Assembly (NCBI GenBank): GCA_002886105.1
Contig: CP025776.1
Span: 1,116,001-1,180,000 of the forward strand
Length of the DNA: 64,000 bases
Reading direction: 5' to 3'
DNA from: Enterobacter sp. EA-1
GTDB lineage: Bacteria > Pseudomonadota > Gammaproteobacteria > Enterobacterales > Enterobacteriaceae
Made by a program: the position numbers and the translations under genes. Positions 36,044 to 46,825 of this stretch are shown here, in pieces (the stretch's first letter is position 1; each line of letters begins with the position of its first letter). The notes under the pieces are model-generated. The model had not been told where the DNA came from, made no database searches, and saw nothing but the letters and a program-made list of their open reading frames with translations.

Positions 36044-37241
36044 TGTTTGCCCCCTCGCGATCTAAAGCCTGTAGCAGCATCCGTTTTGAGATGATGCCCA
36101 CGTACTGTTGTTCTTCACCGATGACCGGGACAGCGCAGGGCGCTTGCCCGACATGGGAGAGAGCAACTCGCTGAGCGGCGTTTCGGCCTCTACCGCGAGC
36201 GGAGAGTCAATTAACGCCGCATCGATACCCAGATTCTGCCCTAAGGCCGCTTTCAGGGAGTCGATGGACACAATGCCGACAAATTTATTGCCACGTTCGA
36301 CGACATAACCGTATTCACGATCGTCATCCTGCAGCATTTTCAGCGCGGAACGCGGGCCGAAGCCCGGCGTTTTACGGATTAAGCCCACCGGCGTACGGCG
36401 CGCAATATCCTTTGCGCTAAACACCGGGCTAATATCCACGCCGCGGAAGAAGGTACGCACATAATCATTGGCCGGATTATTTAAGATCTCGTCCGGCGTA
36501 CCGACCTGCACCACTTCACCGTTTTGCATAATGGCGATGCGATCGCCAATACGCATGGCCTCATCCAGATCGTGGGAAATAAACACCACGGTGCGTTGAT
36601 GTTTCGCTTGCAGTTTTACCCAGTTCATCCTGCATTTCCGTGCGAATTAATGGGTCGAGCGCCGAGAAGGCTTCGTCCATTAATAAAATATCGGGATTGA
36701 TCGCTAATGCGCGCGCCAGACCCACACGTTGACGCATACCGCCAGAGAGTTCATCCGGCCGAGGGCATGCGCGTAATTTTCCAGCCCTACCTGACGCAAC
36801 GCATCCAGCGCTTTTTCCGGCGCACCTGCGCTGTCGCACCGGCTAATTCCATACCAAACGCGGTATTCTCCAACACCGTCATATGGGGCATTAGCGCAAA
36901 TGACTGGAAGACCATTGCGATCTTTTTTCCTGCGCACCTCGCGTAACTCAGCGTCCGATATTTTGGCGATATCCACGCCATCAATCAGCACCTGCCCGCG
37001 GGTGGGTTCAATCAGGCGATTGAGAAGGCGTACCATAGTGGATTTACCCGATCCGGATAACCCCATGATGACAAATATCTCGCCTTCTTCAATGGCCAGA
37101 CTGGCGTCTTTCACGCCAAGCGACAGACCCGTTTTTCCAGAATTTGCTCTTTCGATAGTCCTTTTCAATATATTTGAAAGCCCGCTGTGGGTGCTCGCCA
37201 AATATCTTGTAGAGGTTCTTCACTTCTAATTTAATTGCCAT
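36036..37241 (-). CDS. proV: ProV, glycine betaine ABC ATPase
   Basis: ATPase of ProU with C-terminal CBS domains that sense ionic strength. Walker A is [16 protein letters not shown], the signature [15 protein letters not shown] and Walker [15 protein letters not shown]. The CBS part includes [20 protein letters not shown]. Frame breaks lie near 37180, 36927, 36832, 36765, 36622 and 36130. The C-terminus is [10 protein letters not shown]. About 400 residues. Start ATG has AGGAATCCTCTTATTGC upstream, as in E. coli. Confidence 0.96.
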
Positions 37242-37628
37242 GCAATAAGAGGATTCCTGTTATTTATTGTGTCGATATAATACCCAGTGAGAATAATTAA
37301 CTGGTCATACCCTAACATACTCAGAATCTGAGACAACCCTGAATTTCCTCAGTCGGCGAATTTGCGCTGTGTAGGAATTGTCTCTATTTCCCATGAAATA
37401 AGGGCTGGCGGCAGATGATCATTTTTCATATTCATCGGGAAATCGAACCTGAATTGTGAGAATTCAGGCGAAAATGACAGTTGAATTACAGTGTAGCGGC
37501 TGTGGGAATATTGCGCCGGATATTTCCGTAATATGTGGGAATTAACGATACCCTTTTTATGTGGCGGTTATTATCATTTTTCTGAAAACCAGCAATATTC
37601 CCTCTCCGAAAAGAGGGAAGGAGTGGGG
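37242..37628. other. proV-nrdF intergenic region
   Basis: 387 bases, AT-rich, no gene. The proU promoter lies at 37309-37336. An inverted repeat CCTGAATT-GTGAG-AATTCAGG at 37448-37468 and a hairpin CCCTCTCC-GAAAA-GAGAGG-like stretch at 37600-37618, just after nrdF, are the only other structures seen; the latter may be the nrdF terminator. Confidence 0.5.
37309..37336 (-). promoter_or_regulatory. proU P2 promoter
   Basis: On the minus strand TTGTCT (37331-37336), 16-base spacer, TAGGGT (37309-37314). This reproduces the E. coli proU P2 elements and flanking bases (CAGATTCTGAGTATG), so induction by high osmolarity is expected. Confidence 0.8.
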
Positions 37629-38590
<962 letters not shown>

Positions 38591-38600
38591 CCTTTTCTCC

Positions 38601-40742
38601 TTACAACGCGCAGGACACGCAGCCCTCGATCTCGGTGCCTTCCAGCGCGAGCTGGCGCAGGCGAATGTAATACAGTGTCTTGATACCTTTCTTCCACGCG
38701 TAGATCTGCGCTTTGTTGATGTCGCGGGTAGTGGCGGTGTCTTTAAAGAACAGCGTCAGAGACAGCCCCTGATCCACATGGCGCGTGGCTTCGGCGTAGG
38801 TATCGATGATCTTCTCTGGCCCAATCTCATACGCGTCTTCGTACAGCGCCGAGGTTCTCATTAGTCATAAACGGTGCGGGATAATAAACACGCCCGGTTT
38901 TGCCTTCCTTGCGGATCTCAATTTTCGAGACAATCGGGGTGAATGCTCGATGTCGCATGGTTGATATACGAGATGGACCCGGTAGGCGGAACCGCCTGCA
39001 GGTTCTGGTTATAGATACCGTAACGCATCACATCGTCACGCAGTTGTTGCCACATCTCACGCGTAGGAAGCGTGATGCCGGAACGGGCAAACAGCGCACG
39101 GACTTTCTCCGTTTTCGGCTGCCAGTCACCTTGCAGGTATTGATTAAAATAGTCGCCGCTGGCATAGCGCGAGGCCGGGAACCCGGTGAAATATTGCCCA
39201 CGCTCACGGGCGATCATCATCGAGGTATGCAGTGCCGTGATGGTGTAGAAATAGAAGTTGGTAAAATCCAGCCCCTCTTCGCTACCGTAAGCAATACCTT
39301 CCCGCGCCAGATAACCGTGCAGGTTCATCTGCCCAAGCCCAATGGCGTGCGAGGCGGCGTTCCCGGTTTCCCACCGAGGGCACCGAACGGATGTGGCTCA
39401 TATCCGAGACCGCCGTCAGGCCGCGAATGGCGGTTTCCACCGTACGGCCAAAATCCGGCGAATCCATGGTATGGGCAATATTCAGCGAACCGAGGTTGCA
39501 GGAGATATCGTGGCCGGTATCGGCGTAATCGAGGTTTTCATCAAACGTCGAGGCGCTGTTAACCTGCAAAATCTCCGAACAGAGGTTGCTCATATTGATG
39601 CGCCCGGCAATCGGGTTCGCGCGGTTCACCGTGTCTTCAAACATGATGTACGGATAGCCGGACTCAAACTGGATCTCCGCCGGTCTGGAAGAAATCGCGG
39701 GCGTTAATGTAGCTTTTGCGCACACGCTCATCGGCCAGCAACTGATCGTACATGTCGCTGATGGCAACATCGCCAAACGGCTTGCCGTACAAACGTTCAA
39801 CGTCATACGGCGAGAACAGCGCCATTTGCGCGTTCTCTTTCGCCAGCTGGAATGTGACATCCGGAATGACGACGCCCAGTGAAAGGGTCTTGATGCGAAT
39901 TTTTTTCGTCGGCATTTTCGCGCTTGGTATCGAGGAAACGCAAAATGTCCGGATGATGGGCGTGCAGATAGACGGCTCCCGCGCCCGGCGAGCCCCCCAG
40001 TTGATTGGCGTAAGAGAAGGCATCTTCCAGCATTTTCATTACCGGGATCACCCCGGAAGACTGGTTTTCGATGCGCTTAATTGGCGCGCCTGCTTCCCGC
40101 AGATTGGAGAGCAGAAACGCCACGCCGCCGCCGCGTTTCGACAGCTGTAACGCTGAGTTCACCGCACGGCCAATGGATTCCATATTGTCTTCAATACGCA
40201 GCAGGAAGCAGGAGACCAGCTCGCCGCGCTGCTGTTTGCCACAGTTAAGGAAGGTTGGCGTGGCGGGCTGGAAGCGTCCGGAGAGGATCTCCTCCGTTAG
40301 CTGCTGAGCCAGCGCTTTATCACCCTGCGCCAGCGTCAGCGCCACCATGCAGGCGCGGTCTTCAAAATGTTCCAGATAGCGTTTGCCGTCGAAGGTCTTC
40401 AGCGTATAGCTGGTGTAAAACTTCCACGCGCCGAGGAACGTCTGAAAACGAAAACCGCTGGCGTGCGCGTTGGCAATCAGGTCGACCACAAAGGCGCGGT
40501 CATAGCGCGCCAGCACGTTTTCATCGTAATAACCTTCCGCCACCGTGGTAGCTCAGGCGTTCATCCTGACTGGCGAAAGTCACGGTATTGGGGCGGACGT
40601 GCGCTGCCATAAAGGCATCGACGGCCTGATGGTCTTTATCAAACTGAATGCGGCCATCTTTATCATAAAGATTCAGCATCGCATTCAGTGCATGGTAATC
40701 GGGTGCGCTTTGCATCACGCGCTCTGCGGTTGTCGTCGCCAA
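38601..40742 (-). CDS. nrdE: Class Ib ribonucleotide reductase large subunit NrdE
   Basis: Catalytic subunit reducing ribonucleoside diphosphates with NrdH as electron donor. Blocks: [77 protein letters not shown] and the redox tail [13 protein letters not shown]. Taking the TTG at 40740-40742 as start gives ~714 residues, the E. coli length, and lets the gene begin inside the end of nrdI. Frame breaks lie near 40545, 39978, 39900, 39680, 39365, 39225, 38940, 38855 and 38735. Confidence 0.96.
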
Positions 40743-41124
40743 AATTCGCTTACTCCTTTACGCACGTTGTCGATGTCCTGCTGTGTTCCCATCAGCTCGA
40801 AGCGATACAGATACGGTACGCCGCATTTCTGCGACACCACATCACCTGCGCGGCCATACGCCTCGCCGAAGTTACGGTTGCCGGAAGCAATCACGCCGCG
40901 GATCAATGCACGGTTGTGCGGATCGTTTAAAAGCGGATCACCTGACGGGGCACAGCGCCTGCCGTACCCCCGCCGCCGTAACTGGGAACCACCAGGATAT
41001 AGGGTTCGTCTATCTGGATACGCTCGCGCTCGTTCAGCGGGATGCGCACCGCCGGCAGTCCGAGACGCGTGATAAAACGCTGCGTGTTTTCGGAACTGCT
41101 GGAGAAGTAGACGAGGGTGCTCAT
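40715..41124 (-). CDS. nrdI: NrdI, flavodoxin-like RNR activator
   Basis: FMN protein that supplies the oxidant for assembling the NrdF manganese cofactor. The N-terminus [18 protein letters not shown] is the FMN phosphate loop; [20 protein letters not shown] and [14 protein letters not shown] follow, ending FWRRQPQSA. The displayed frames split near 41115 and 40930, where [16 protein letters not shown] is expected. 136 residues. Its start overlaps the nrdH stop, and its end overlaps the nrdE start by 28 bases. Confidence 0.95.
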
Positions 41125-41369
41125 GCGCTGGCCACGTGGGGGGCGGCATGCAGGCGGTTGATCATATCCGGGCGGAAACCGGACCATGATGTCTCCCCGG
41201 CTACCACCACCGGTAACTGACGAAAACTCCATCGCGCGCAGCTCATCCGCTGCTTCCGGTACGTGGTCAACGTTCACCATTTCGGAATGCAAAACCACGG
41301 CTTTCCATTGCCCGTTTGGTGGCGTGGCACTGGAACACAATCATTTCGAGTGTAAATGGTAATGCGCAT
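41121..41369 (-). CDS. nrdH: NrdH, glutaredoxin-like reductant of NrdEF
   Basis: Small thioredoxin-fold protein with the redox motif CVQC near residue 11 ([18 protein letters not shown]). Later blocks are [20 protein letters not shown] and [15 protein letters not shown]. Four short indels break it (near 41347, 41305, 41222 and 41187), but start and stop are clear and give about 81 residues. It is the first gene of nrdHIEF, behind two NrdR boxes. Confidence 0.93.
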
Positions 41370-41443
41370 AATTCGTATTTCCGTTTAAAATGAAGAGGCG
41401 GCGCGATGGGTCGCGTCAGGTCGTGTGTTTGTCACTGAAAGGA

Positions 41444-41490
41444 ATACTAGATGTAGTTATTAAAAGATGCAACCACACAATATATAGGAA
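41444..41490. promoter_or_regulatory. Tandem NrdR boxes upstream of nrdH
   Basis: ACACAATATATAGGAA (41475-41490) matches the NrdR box ACACWATATATWGTGT at 13 of 16 positions, and ATACTAGATGTAGTTA (41444-41459) at 11 of 16. They start 31 bases apart, three helical turns, the spacing typical of paired NrdR boxes. Repression of nrdHIEF by NrdR is expected. Confidence 0.75.
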
Positions 41491-41584
41491 AATGACATAG
41501 GCTTTGCCCGAAGGATAAGCATAATGGGTAAGGGAATTTGTACCGGTTTTCTCGCGGGTTATGGCGGGCACAGGGTAAATAAAA

Positions 41585-41617
41585 ACCCCCTGCGGGCGAT
41601 GAAACCAGTGCAGGGGT
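41585..41617 (-). terminator. ygaM terminator
   Basis: Minus strand: ACCCCTGC and GCAGGGGGT pair across a 16-base loop, followed by TTTTTATTT. It lies 20 bases after the ygaM stop. Confidence 0.8.
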
Positions 41618-41636
41618 CAGCGGTGAGAACGAGCGT

Positions 41637-41960
41637 TTAACGGCGCAAACTGAGTAGCGCGCCGACAAATATGCCCACCGCAGCAGCGCCAACGCTGCAC
41701 CAGTGGTTTCTCTTTACAAAGGTATCTGCACACCCCACGGCATCACGCGCTGCTTGCTGCACGCGGTTGCGACCATGCAGACGCGCGCGGGTCTCTTTCA
41801 ACAACGCCTGCGCCTTGCGACGCGCCGCATCGGCTTCGTCTTTCGCATCGCTGCCCCAGGATTTCAGCACCTCTTCCGTGCTGTCTGCCAACTGGCTGAC
41901 GTCGTTGTTGATCTCCTCAACACCTTCATCTACATCACGGCGATTCGGTCTGTTAAACAT
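41637..41960 (-). CDS. ygaM: YgaM, DUF883 membrane-anchored protein
   Basis: ElaB/YqjD/DUF883 family. The N-terminal ~75 residues are charged and probably coiled coil (DEGVEEINNDVSQLADSTEE, ARRKAQALLKETRARLHG). One C-terminal hydrophobic segment (SVGAAAVGIFVGALLSL) should anchor it in the inner membrane. The E. coli homologues associate with ribosomes in stationary phase; for YgaM this is inferred. 107 residues, apparently intact. Upstream of nrdH but with its own terminator. Confidence 0.92.
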   Translation of the reverse strand: MFNRPNRRDVDEGVEEINNDVSQLADSTEEVLKSWGSDAKDEADAARRKAQALLKETRARLHGRNRVQQAARDAVGCADTFVKRNHWCSVGAAAVGIFVGALLSLRR

Positions 41961-42122
41961 AGGATCCTCCCTCGTTTTTGATGTGAATTTTAGTTTAGAC
42001 CATAAATTTTAAGGCCAGACGGCAATCACGCCTTTCGCGCGTCCGTTTGTGGATTTTTCTGAAAGCGTTGCCAATGCTCAGTCATGGGTGGCGAGGCTGT
42101 AGAAAGATGACGAGGAAAATCT

Positions 42123-42467
42123 ATGTATTTAAGACCCGATGAAGTGGCGCGCGTGCTGGAAAATGTGGGATTTACGATGGATGTGGCAACGACGAAAACC
42201 TATGGTTACCGGCGTGGCGACAATTATGTATATATGTGAACCGCGAAGCGCGCATGGGACGAACGGCGCTGGTTATCCATCCCACACTCAAAGAACGTAG
42301 TTTGTCGCTTGCGGAACCCGCCTCGGACATCAAAATGTGCGAACACTACCAGAATTTCCCGCTCTATCTGGGCGGCGATGCGCAGGAACATTACGGCATT
42401 CCACACGGTTTTAGCCTCACGTATGGCGCTGGAACGTTTTCTGAAGGGATTATTTGGCGAGCAATAG
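42123..42467 (+). CDS. ygaC: YgaC, DUF2002 protein
   Basis: Conserved small protein of unknown function (E. coli YgaC, Fur-regulated in E. coli). Reads [20 protein letters not shown], then [20 protein letters not shown] and HYGIPHGFS. Frame breaks lie near 42232 ([10 protein letters not shown] expected) and 42415; corrected, it ends [15 protein letters not shown] at TAG 42465-42467, exactly 114 residues. Confidence 0.9.
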
Positions 42468-42475
42468 CATTAAGC

Positions 42476-42523
42476 GGTAGCAGGTTTTTGCCTGTTACCC
42501 GCCATCAGGCTTTGGCCTGATGG
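42476..42523. terminator. Paired hairpins between ygaC and alaE
   Basis: GGTAGCAGG-TTTTTG-CCTGTTACC (42476-42499) and CCATCAGGC-TTTG-GCCTGATGG (42502-42523). The second also encodes the last codons and stop of alaE. Together they can end both convergent transcripts. Confidence 0.7.
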
Positions 42524-42957
42524 TAGTTACTGACGCGGAACAGACGGCGGCAGTAATCCGAGGAAGTAGCCGTATACGGCGCCCATCATCATCGACAGCA
42601 CGATATTGGAGCTCACCGCAGCCACAATCTGGTGCCAGTCTGCCCCGACCGACCACAGAATCGCCACACATACACCGGCGACTGGAACGTGACATAGGCC
42701 AGCACATCCGCCAGATTTTTCATCCAACCCGCGGGGCTGATGCGGCGGGCATAACGCATAAACAGATCGCGGTACAAGCCATAAGGCCGAGGCAATAATA
42801 ATGTTGACCGGGATGGCGACCAGACGAGAGGAAAGTGACTGTTCAAAGCTCATTCCGGAGAGAAAATTTCAATCAACATGTTCACTACCGAGCAATAGAC
42901 AACCATCGCAAAGGTGTCTGCTGCGGCGTGACGCAGGCGGGACTGCGAAGAGAACAT
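42505..42957 (-). CDS. alaE: L-alanine exporter AlaE
   Basis: Small inner-membrane alanine exporter with four hydrophobic segments. Starts [20 protein letters not shown], then [46 protein letters not shown] and [10 protein letters not shown]. Frame breaks lie near 42870, 42785, 42670 and 42560; corrected, the tail reads [17 protein letters not shown]. 149 residues, as in E. coli. Confidence 0.93.
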
Positions 42958-43403
42958 GATCGAGCTCCTTGATACTCAACAAAAAAAGCGAACAGTGAGT
43001 GTTTAGCGTTTTGAAGTGCCTGATTTGATGCGGATAGAGTATATGTCTGGATATAAACTAACAACTAGCGATTAATTTTTTATTATTTTCTGTTTATTGG
43101 ATAAAGTGCTCTGCTATTGTTTGTTTTTGCGCATTTCATTATTTTAGTTGGATGGGTTTTTAAAAACTAATATATATCAAATGCTTATATTTTGAATTGA
43201 AGAATAATGCAGCGTTCAGGTCGGGAAGCAATACGGGGGTTTTCAGCGCAGTGTGCTTTTGCAGAGTATGTAAAATAATCAACAGCATTTTTATGCTGAT
43301 AAAGACAAGTTTGCAGCGTTTAATTCCTAATAAGTTAAATGATTTTTATGCTAAATTTTGCATATGTAACGGCTTGGCGGTGAGCTAACCTCACCGCCAA
43401 CGA
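42958..43403. other. AT-rich gap where E. coli has stpA
   Basis: 446 bases, strongly AT-rich at 43060-43200, with no ORF resembling H-NS/StpA on either strand. The only structure seen is TTGGCGGTGAG-CTAAC-CTCACCGCCAA at 43374-43400, just after the next minus-strand gene and probably its terminator. Confidence 0.6.
43374..43400 (-). terminator. Hairpin after the DUF2158-like gene
   Basis: Perfect 11-base stem TTGGCGGTGAG / CTCACCGCCAA with a 5-base loop, 3 bases past the stop of the minus-strand gene. No long T-run. Confidence 0.65.
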
Positions 43404-43583
43404 TCAGCAAACGCCGAAATCGCCGTCTTCTTTGTACAGAGAAACATCCTCGGCTTTCAGCGTAATTTTGTCCGCTTGTTCATCGTGGGCTGGCACCGCA
43501 ACGATTTGATCCTGATGGACTTCCAGCACTTTCAGTTTGGGACCGCCAATGCGCGGTTGCACAATATCGCCGACAGAAAACAT
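43404..43583 (-). CDS. Small DUF2158-like (YodC-type) protein
   Basis: 59 residues beginning MFSVGDIVQPRIGGPKLKV; the VGD.V....GGPK.. start is typical of DUF2158/YodC proteins of unknown function. The rest is acidic and ends YKEDGDFGVC. I chose the internal ATG because AAGGAG lies 6 bases upstream; a six-codon longer form is possible. It sits alone between the AT-rich gap and yqaE. Confidence 0.7.
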   Translation of the reverse strand: MFSVGDIVQPRIGGPKLKVLEVHQDQIVAVPAHDEQADKITLKAEDVSLYKEDGDFGVC

Positions 43584-43788
43584 ACTTCGCTCCTTTATCA
43601 TTGGTTTGTGTCAGTAACCATAGCCTGTCACCTGCTTGCGGTACAGCGGAACGCGTCAGCCACGGGCGTGGGAAAAGTAAAACAGGGTAAAAAGCGCAGG
43701 GGGGAAGTGGCAACCACAGGCACAGTGGCTACTCTTGAAGAGAAAGTGTCTTTTTTCCAATAAGCTGTCATTTATTTGTAGGGGCTAT

Positions 43789-43947
43789 ATGGGTTTCTGG
43801 CGCATTGTCTTTACGATTATTCTCCCGCCGCTTGGCGTACTGCTCGGTAAAGGGTTGGGCTGGGCCTTTATCCTCAATATCCTGTTAACGCTGTTGGGTT
43901 ACATCCCGGGCCTGATCCACGCGTTTTGGGTACAAACCCGCGATTAA
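43789..43947 (+). CDS. yqaE: YqaE, Pmp3-family membrane peptide
   Basis: 52 residues, two hydrophobic helices: MGFWRIVFTIILPPLGVLLG and FILNILLTLLGYIPGLIHAF. Nearly identical to E. coli YqaE; the Pmp3/UPF0057 family is linked to membrane potential and stress. An extension of 18 codons upstream is not used, since TAGGGGC precedes this ATG and the family starts here. Confidence 0.94.
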   Translation: MGFWRIVFTIILPPLGVLLGKGLGWAFILNILLTLLGYIPGLIHAFWVQTRD

Positions 43948-43956
43948 ACGCTCTAT

Positions 43957-43972
43957 GGGCGAAGCTTCGCCC
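43957..43972 (+). terminator. yqaE terminator
   Basis: GGGCGAAGCTTCGCCC, a perfect palindrome 9 bases after yqaE, followed by TTAAC. Short but GC-rich stem. Confidence 0.6.
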
Positions 43973-44098
43973 TTAACAAAAATCAGCATGATGAAATGGT
44001 TAACTCCTGCTGTTCTTCGCCGAATCTGCGCAAAACGTAAAGGTATTTATCATTCAGACGATAAATGAAACATTTGGCAATGATTCTAAGGAGAAGAG

Positions 44099-44952
44099 AT
44101 GAGCATTAAGGATGTGGGTGCCTCCGCCAGTCAGCAGACAACGCCCGTTACGCATCAGTCAAAGACCCGCATGTTTGCAGGAAAAGAGATTGTCACGGAC
44201 AGTTCTGTTGCGGTGAACATTTCTGAAGAAGCGCTCGCACGCGGGATGGAAGGGCATCCACCGTTGACCAAAGAAGAGATTGAAAAGAACACCCGTGCCA
44301 TGGCGGAAGTCCGCAATGCCAATATGGCGGCGGTCACTCGCGAGTGGCCCAAGCCTCGCCAGCGAATTTTATGGCGACCCGGCAACCGCCAACGACGCTG
44401 TGCGTTTTATCGACTTTTTTCCAGCACTCCACCGTGGCGGCGGACGACATGGCCAGCGCGCTGCATCAGGCGATGACCTCGCCTGAAGTCAATGGCGACT
44501 ACACCACCAATGCCATGGATCTGGCGCTGATGCAGGCTAAGCTCAATAAAGTGGTGGCGCAGTTTGTCTCTGCGGATTATCAGCAGCAGGCCAGCGACTT
44601 TGTTGCCAGCTATATCAGTGAAAAGGCCGATCAGGCGGATCAGATGACCCGTGTTGTACTCTCGCAGGCAAGTAAGCTGGCGCAAAGTCTGGGAGATGAG
44701 GAGCAGGCGAAGCATCATCAGGATGCTATTGCCCAACTGAGTGACGGTACGCACTCTTCGCAGACGGTGCGTAACGAGATGCTGCAACTGACCGCCAGTA
44801 ACAAAGAGAGCGATGTCTGGTTTTCCCATCTGAATAACCGGGTGAGCGAAAGCCGCTCGTTACCCTACATCAGCGAGATCGAAAAGCAGCATATCAGCGC
44901 GCTACAGCTGCAGTGGCAGCACTTTGTCGATAATCTTAATTCCGTAGCGTGA
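44099..44952 (+). CDS. Unrecognised cytoplasmic protein, ~284 residues
   Basis: I do not recognise this protein. It starts MSIKDVGASASQQTTPVTHQ after AAGGAGAAGAG. The N-terminal ~70 residues look flexible (Ser/Thr/Gln), then SVAVNISEEALARGMEGHPP and a charged stretch. The middle should read LASEFYGDPATANDAVRFID, then STVAADDMASALHQAM. The C-terminal half is Gln/Ala-rich and probably helical (DLALMQAKLNKVVAQFV, EKQHISALQLQWQHFVDNL). No signal peptide or membrane segment. Frame breaks lie near 44345 and 44425. It is convergent with a chemoreceptor gene and may be a lineage-specific accessory gene. Confidence 0.75.
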
Positions 44953-45031
44953 ATCCTCTTCCCGCCAGCAGCGGGGAGGACCATCATGTTACCGGCGCGA
45001 AAAACAGCATCACGCCGGTGAGCGGACAGGA

Positions 45032-46702
45032 TCAGAAGGTTTCCCAGTTGCTGTCGCTGGCTGTTGGCGCAGAGGCAGATGCCGGGCGCAACGGTGTGGA
45101 TTGTGGTTTACCGGGCTTCGCACCTGACAGCGCCGTGTGACCGTTGACGCGGAACACTGCCACCGCCTGACGCAACTGCTCTGCTTGTTCTTCCAGCGCA
45201 GCGGAAGCTGCAGCGGATTCCTGCACCAGCGAGGCGTTCTGCTGGGTAACGCTATCCATCTGCGAAACCGCGAGGCTCACCTGCTCAATGCCTTTGCTCT
45301 GTTCTTCAGAGGCGGACGCGATTTCCCCCATAATATCCGTCACCCGTGTTACGGCGGTGACGATCTCTTTCATCGTATCACCGGCTTCTGCCACCTGAGT
45401 GGTACCGGAATTGACCCGGTTTACCGAGTTTTCAATCAGCGTTTTGATCTCTTTCGCTGCCTGAGCACTGCGGCTGGCAAGGGTACGGACTTCCCCGGCC
45501 ACCACGGCGAAACCGCGACCCTGCTCGCCAGCGCGGGCGGCTTCAACCGCGGCGTTGAGCGCCGGATGTTGGTCTGGAAAGCGATGCCGTCAATCACGCT
45601 GGTAATGTGGGCGATTTGCTGCGAGCTGTCTGAGATTTCGCTCATCGTGCGCACCACGTTGCTCACGACCTGACCACCGCGCGCCGCAGTATCCGAGGCG
45701 TTCTTCGCCAGTTGCGAAGCCTGACGGGCGTTGTCGGTGTTCTGTTTCACCGTCGCAGTCAGTTGCTCCATACTGGCGGCGGTCTCTTCCAGTGAGGCGG
45801 CCTGCTGTTCGGTACGTGAAGAGAGATCGTTGTTACCGGTGGAGATTTCGCTCGCGCCGGTGTAAATCGAGTCAGAGCTGTTACGCACGGCGCTCACGGT
45901 TTGCACCAGCGAAGACTGCATTTCGTGCAAACCTGCCGCCAGTTGACTCATTTCGTTGCGACCTTCAGCAGAGATGGACTGCGTCAGATCGCCGCTGGCG
46001 ATCGCGCGGATATGCGCCATCACGCTATGCAACGGTTTAAGCAACAGATGTTGCAGACCCAGCCAGATAACAATCATCACCCCAATCACCACCAGCAAAA
46101 TCACGCCCAGCGTCCATTGCATACTGGTGAAACTGCTCTGATTCTCCTGCGCGGCGGCTTGCAGGAAGGTGTTGTTCTCCGTGCGCCATTTGGCGTAGCT
46201 GGCGTCCATATCGTCCACTGGGCTTGTTGTGCATCCAGTTGCCGTAAGCTTCGTAATTATTCGCCCGCAGGAAGGTGATCGATTGTTGCAGCACATCGTG
46301 CATTTTGGTGATGTTCTGCGCCACGTCGTCGGCTAATGCCGTATCCCCGGCCTGCAACACGCGGGGTGCTTTTGTAATTGTTGAAGTATCCTTCCGCCTT
46401 GCCGAGCGACTCGGTTGCGGTGGTCAGGAGTTTTTCGATACTGGCAAGCGAGGCGGGATCGCGCTGGTTTTTCAAAAGCGGATTGCTACGCGGGTAACGG
46501 TGACGCGTGTTTTGATCAGCGTATTTACGCTGTCGCCAAGGTTTTCCTGCTGTGCGTTCAGCACGCCGGTGTTCTGGAAGTTCACTCTGTCGTTATTGAC
46601 TGCCGAGTAGAACAATCCCCCGGTGACGAACTGAAGAAGACAAAATACCGAAAGAGCGATAATGATGCCGGTAATAACCCGTATATTTTTGAGCATGGCC
46701 AT
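45032..46702 (-). CDS. Methyl-accepting chemotaxis protein (Tsr-like)
   Basis: Transmembrane chemoreceptor. TM1 lies near the N-terminus ([20 protein letters not shown]...). The periplasmic four-helix domain keeps Arg positions used by Tsr/Tar for amino-acid binding ([14 protein letters not shown]), TM2 is [20 protein letters not shown], and a HAMP domain follows. The signalling hairpin includes [20 protein letters not shown]. The C-terminal pentapeptide NWETF is the CheR/CheB docking site. Frame breaks lie near 46477, 46370, 46220 and 45562; the last is a predicted CCTGG ([15 protein letters not shown]). About 555 residues. Not part of a che operon here. Confidence 0.93.
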
Positions 46703-46825
46703 AGTCCGTGAGAGAGTCGGGATTGCTCACTAGTTATCGACCGGCATAAATTAACTTTATGATCGCTTTTAAACACTTAATTAAGACTTAGTAACTGCCC
46801 GGTGCGTCACACACCGGGAAGCAGT

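Noticed and set aside
42123-42467. Naming YgaC as a fumarase
   Set aside because: I could not tie this protein to the small fumarase families with confidence; left as DUF2002, function unknown.
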